A stretch of DNA of 64,000 nt from NCBI GenBank assembly GCA_030220185.1, contig JASPKZ010002336.1:282501-346500 (forward strand), given 5' to 3'. The position numbers were made by a program, and so were the translations under genes. This stretch comes from Diploptera punctata. Lineage: Eukaryota; Arthropoda; Insecta; Blattodea; Blaberidae. Under the pieces are notes generated by a model. It made no database searches, had not been told where the DNA came from, and saw nothing but the letters and a program-made list of their open reading frames with translations. Every line of letters begins with the position of its first letter. The stretch's first letter is position 1. Of this stretch, positions 52,860-55,800 are shown piece by piece.

Positions 52860-55800
52860 ATTTAGATCTACGCTGCAGCAATGTGTTGGTTTCGGTATTT
52901 TAATTGCTGCTATGGATAACTTGTCTTCACTTTAATTGTTTCAATGTTTATCTAAGTGAATTTTTAACATTTTTGTCATTGTTTTCATCCAATTATCCAT
53001 TATTTATTTTTAAGTTATGAGTCTTCATTCAATCTTACTTTTTGTTCTGAAGACATTGAAACTAGTAATATTAAAAGAACTGTATTGGAAAATTTTGGGT
53101 TATGGATTAATATTCTTATAACTTGTGACTTGAATAGCTATTATGACACCCACGCTGGTCTGTACAATATATTTATCTTCATAGATAACTATTCGAAATA
53201 AACCTGCGTCATATGGTGCAATTATATCCAAAGAAAAAAAATTGAGGTTAAATTAATATAGTTTGAGCACACGTGCCAACGATATTATTGTAATCAAAGC
53301 TTTATTTATATCTTGTATGATGAAATCTACAGGGGAGCCAGTAATAGCGGCAGGGTTCCCACTTTTCTCGGAAGATAACATCCGGCCTACTGTGACACGT
53401 GGTATAGTGGCCCACGTGTCGAATCCTGCAGCCATGTTACAGACCACCTGTTGCGTGCAGTCAGGTGCCAGTGGAGGTGCCGTCTTCTGGAGTACAGGTG
53501 AACTAATGGGCCTCATCTCGTGTAATACACAGGACGTTGCTTCTGGAGCACTTTATCCCAATATTAATATGGCCGTACCAATATGTATGCTAGAAACACA
53601 TCTTCATAACTACATCAAAACTGGAGGCAAGATATATTTTTATATACTATTATAACAATAAGTGACGCTTTAGTTCGTAGTTACTAGACAACAAAACCCG
53701 TACTTTATATTCTAACAAAACACGCTATCAAAACATAAAATACAGGTTCAACAAAACGTAAAATAAACTTTATTGATGATTTCATATAACTATATAAATA
53801 AACCTTCCTTGACTTTTCTGGAAAATATTAATAGTTGCATCTTGGACTGCTTTTAAAATTTCCTTGATTAACCGTGAAAATCACCTTCTCCGCTCTTTTT
53901 TACTTTAAATTCACATATGAAACTAGCACCCAAAATTACAGAATATAACAATGTTTGTTGATTGATCGTGTTTTTTTTTCTCCAAAGCCCACATTACTCT
54001 TTCTTTAAACATATCGTTTCCACAATAAATAAATTTCATTATATATACTAAATATATAACATATACTAAAATACTCTGAACGTATAGTCTAGCCACTGGA
54101 TATCCCGCTCTATCGTTTTTACCACAGTGTTGCCGATATGGATGTTCAGTGAGAGGGGCCGCTTTATGTATGCGGTTAGCAGAAATACAGCTGACAACAT
54201 CTCAGCAATTTCAAGCCTTACTAGCGCGCTATAGCGGCATCAAGAACAGTGATTGGTTGTGGCAGACGTTCACTCACACTTCAACTATTTCCTTATTGGC
54301 GGCAGTAGAGGGCGAGTTTCTCCCTCGTACAATCTAAACGTCAGAGCCGGAGATCCAGTGGCTGGACTTTAGATAAAGTATTGTAGACAGCACGTAACAA
54401 AATTAGGTTTAGTAACTAGCTGCCCTTAGAACACTCCCTTCGGTCGTATTCTAACTTGAGCATCTCGTAACTAAACCTCTACTTTTGTAAACTATTCGTC
54501 TAAATAACTATTATGATATTTATTTAAAAATACTCTGGCCTACCATCCCATAGATGATTATTTTTCCTCCTACACTTAACAAGAGTAGTTTCTAATTTAA
54601 CTTATTTACAAACCATAGTCACATCGTGTCTACGTATTTATTTTTTAATTATACGATGAATATGGTGAAATGGATCTAGGCAATGAGATTTCAACTCAGT
54701 ATTTGTCTTGAAAGCTGAGGAGAACCTGGGAAAACATCCTTTTCGTTGGTTGGCGGCAGGATTTAAATCAGAGACCGCCTGAATACGAATCAAAAACGCT
54801 ACCGCTTGAGACAGCTCGCGGTATGCAAGTATTATCTATAATCAATAAGACTTCAAAGCAGTCTCACATTATACTGGCAGAGTACTAAGGCTAAGAAAAG
54901 ACGAAGAGATAACGACATACCAATAATCACACACATAGCACATACATACAAACACACACAAAAACAAACAATTACAAAAATACACAATCAGTTATTGTAA
55001 CACAGACACACCAAATAGCTGAAATGTATCTCAGCAAAGAATATAAATATAAATATAAATAAAACATTAATATCAAGAAAGTTCCTGAAGATGAAGCATG
55101 TCTTCGAAAAGCTTTAAATTTTAATAATACAACGAAGATTATAACAGAAATTATTATAGTTGAGGACGACTGTGTTATATAAGGTACAAACATTTTTATA
55201 ATTGAAATTTAGTAAACAACTCAGCAAAATCAAGGAATCTGTTAATAATTTGCTATATTCAATGTATTTGTTGGAGAGTCAGCCACTGCAAAATAATGCT
55301 CTGACCTGTTCAGAATATTAAAAAGGAGGAGCTTTTATTACAAAAGCCGGAACTGATAAAGAGCAAGATGAAAACACGACTGTCATTGGTTGTAAATTGA
55401 AATGTGATTGGTCATTGACTACCATTTGGGGCATGAGTTAAACAGCAGGGAAAATTAATTTGTGAGATTCACTTGTATTCTTCTCCTAATGAATTATTTA
55501 ATTTCTATTTATATACACTTTAATACCTCTAAGGACATATCGCGTCAACTTAATTTATTGATAGTATGAAATGGTGAATATAATTAAATGAATCTTGGTA
55601 ATAAAAATTCCAATCTACCGTTTGTCTTGTCGACTGAGGAAAAACGGAATAAATTTCGGTCTGGTTGGTCGCAACGGGTTTGAACCCGAATACGAGCCTC
55701 AAACGATACCGATTAAACTAGCTTGCCTGGTCCTAACGTAATCAAAAAACTTAAATCGTACAATTTAGACAAATATATAATCTAAAATAAATCTACATTG

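Noticed and set aside
53263..53332. In-frame extension upstream of TYSND1 exon 5
   Set aside because: The peptide is not family-like; the CAG at 53332 and the G completion from exon 4 fit precisely.
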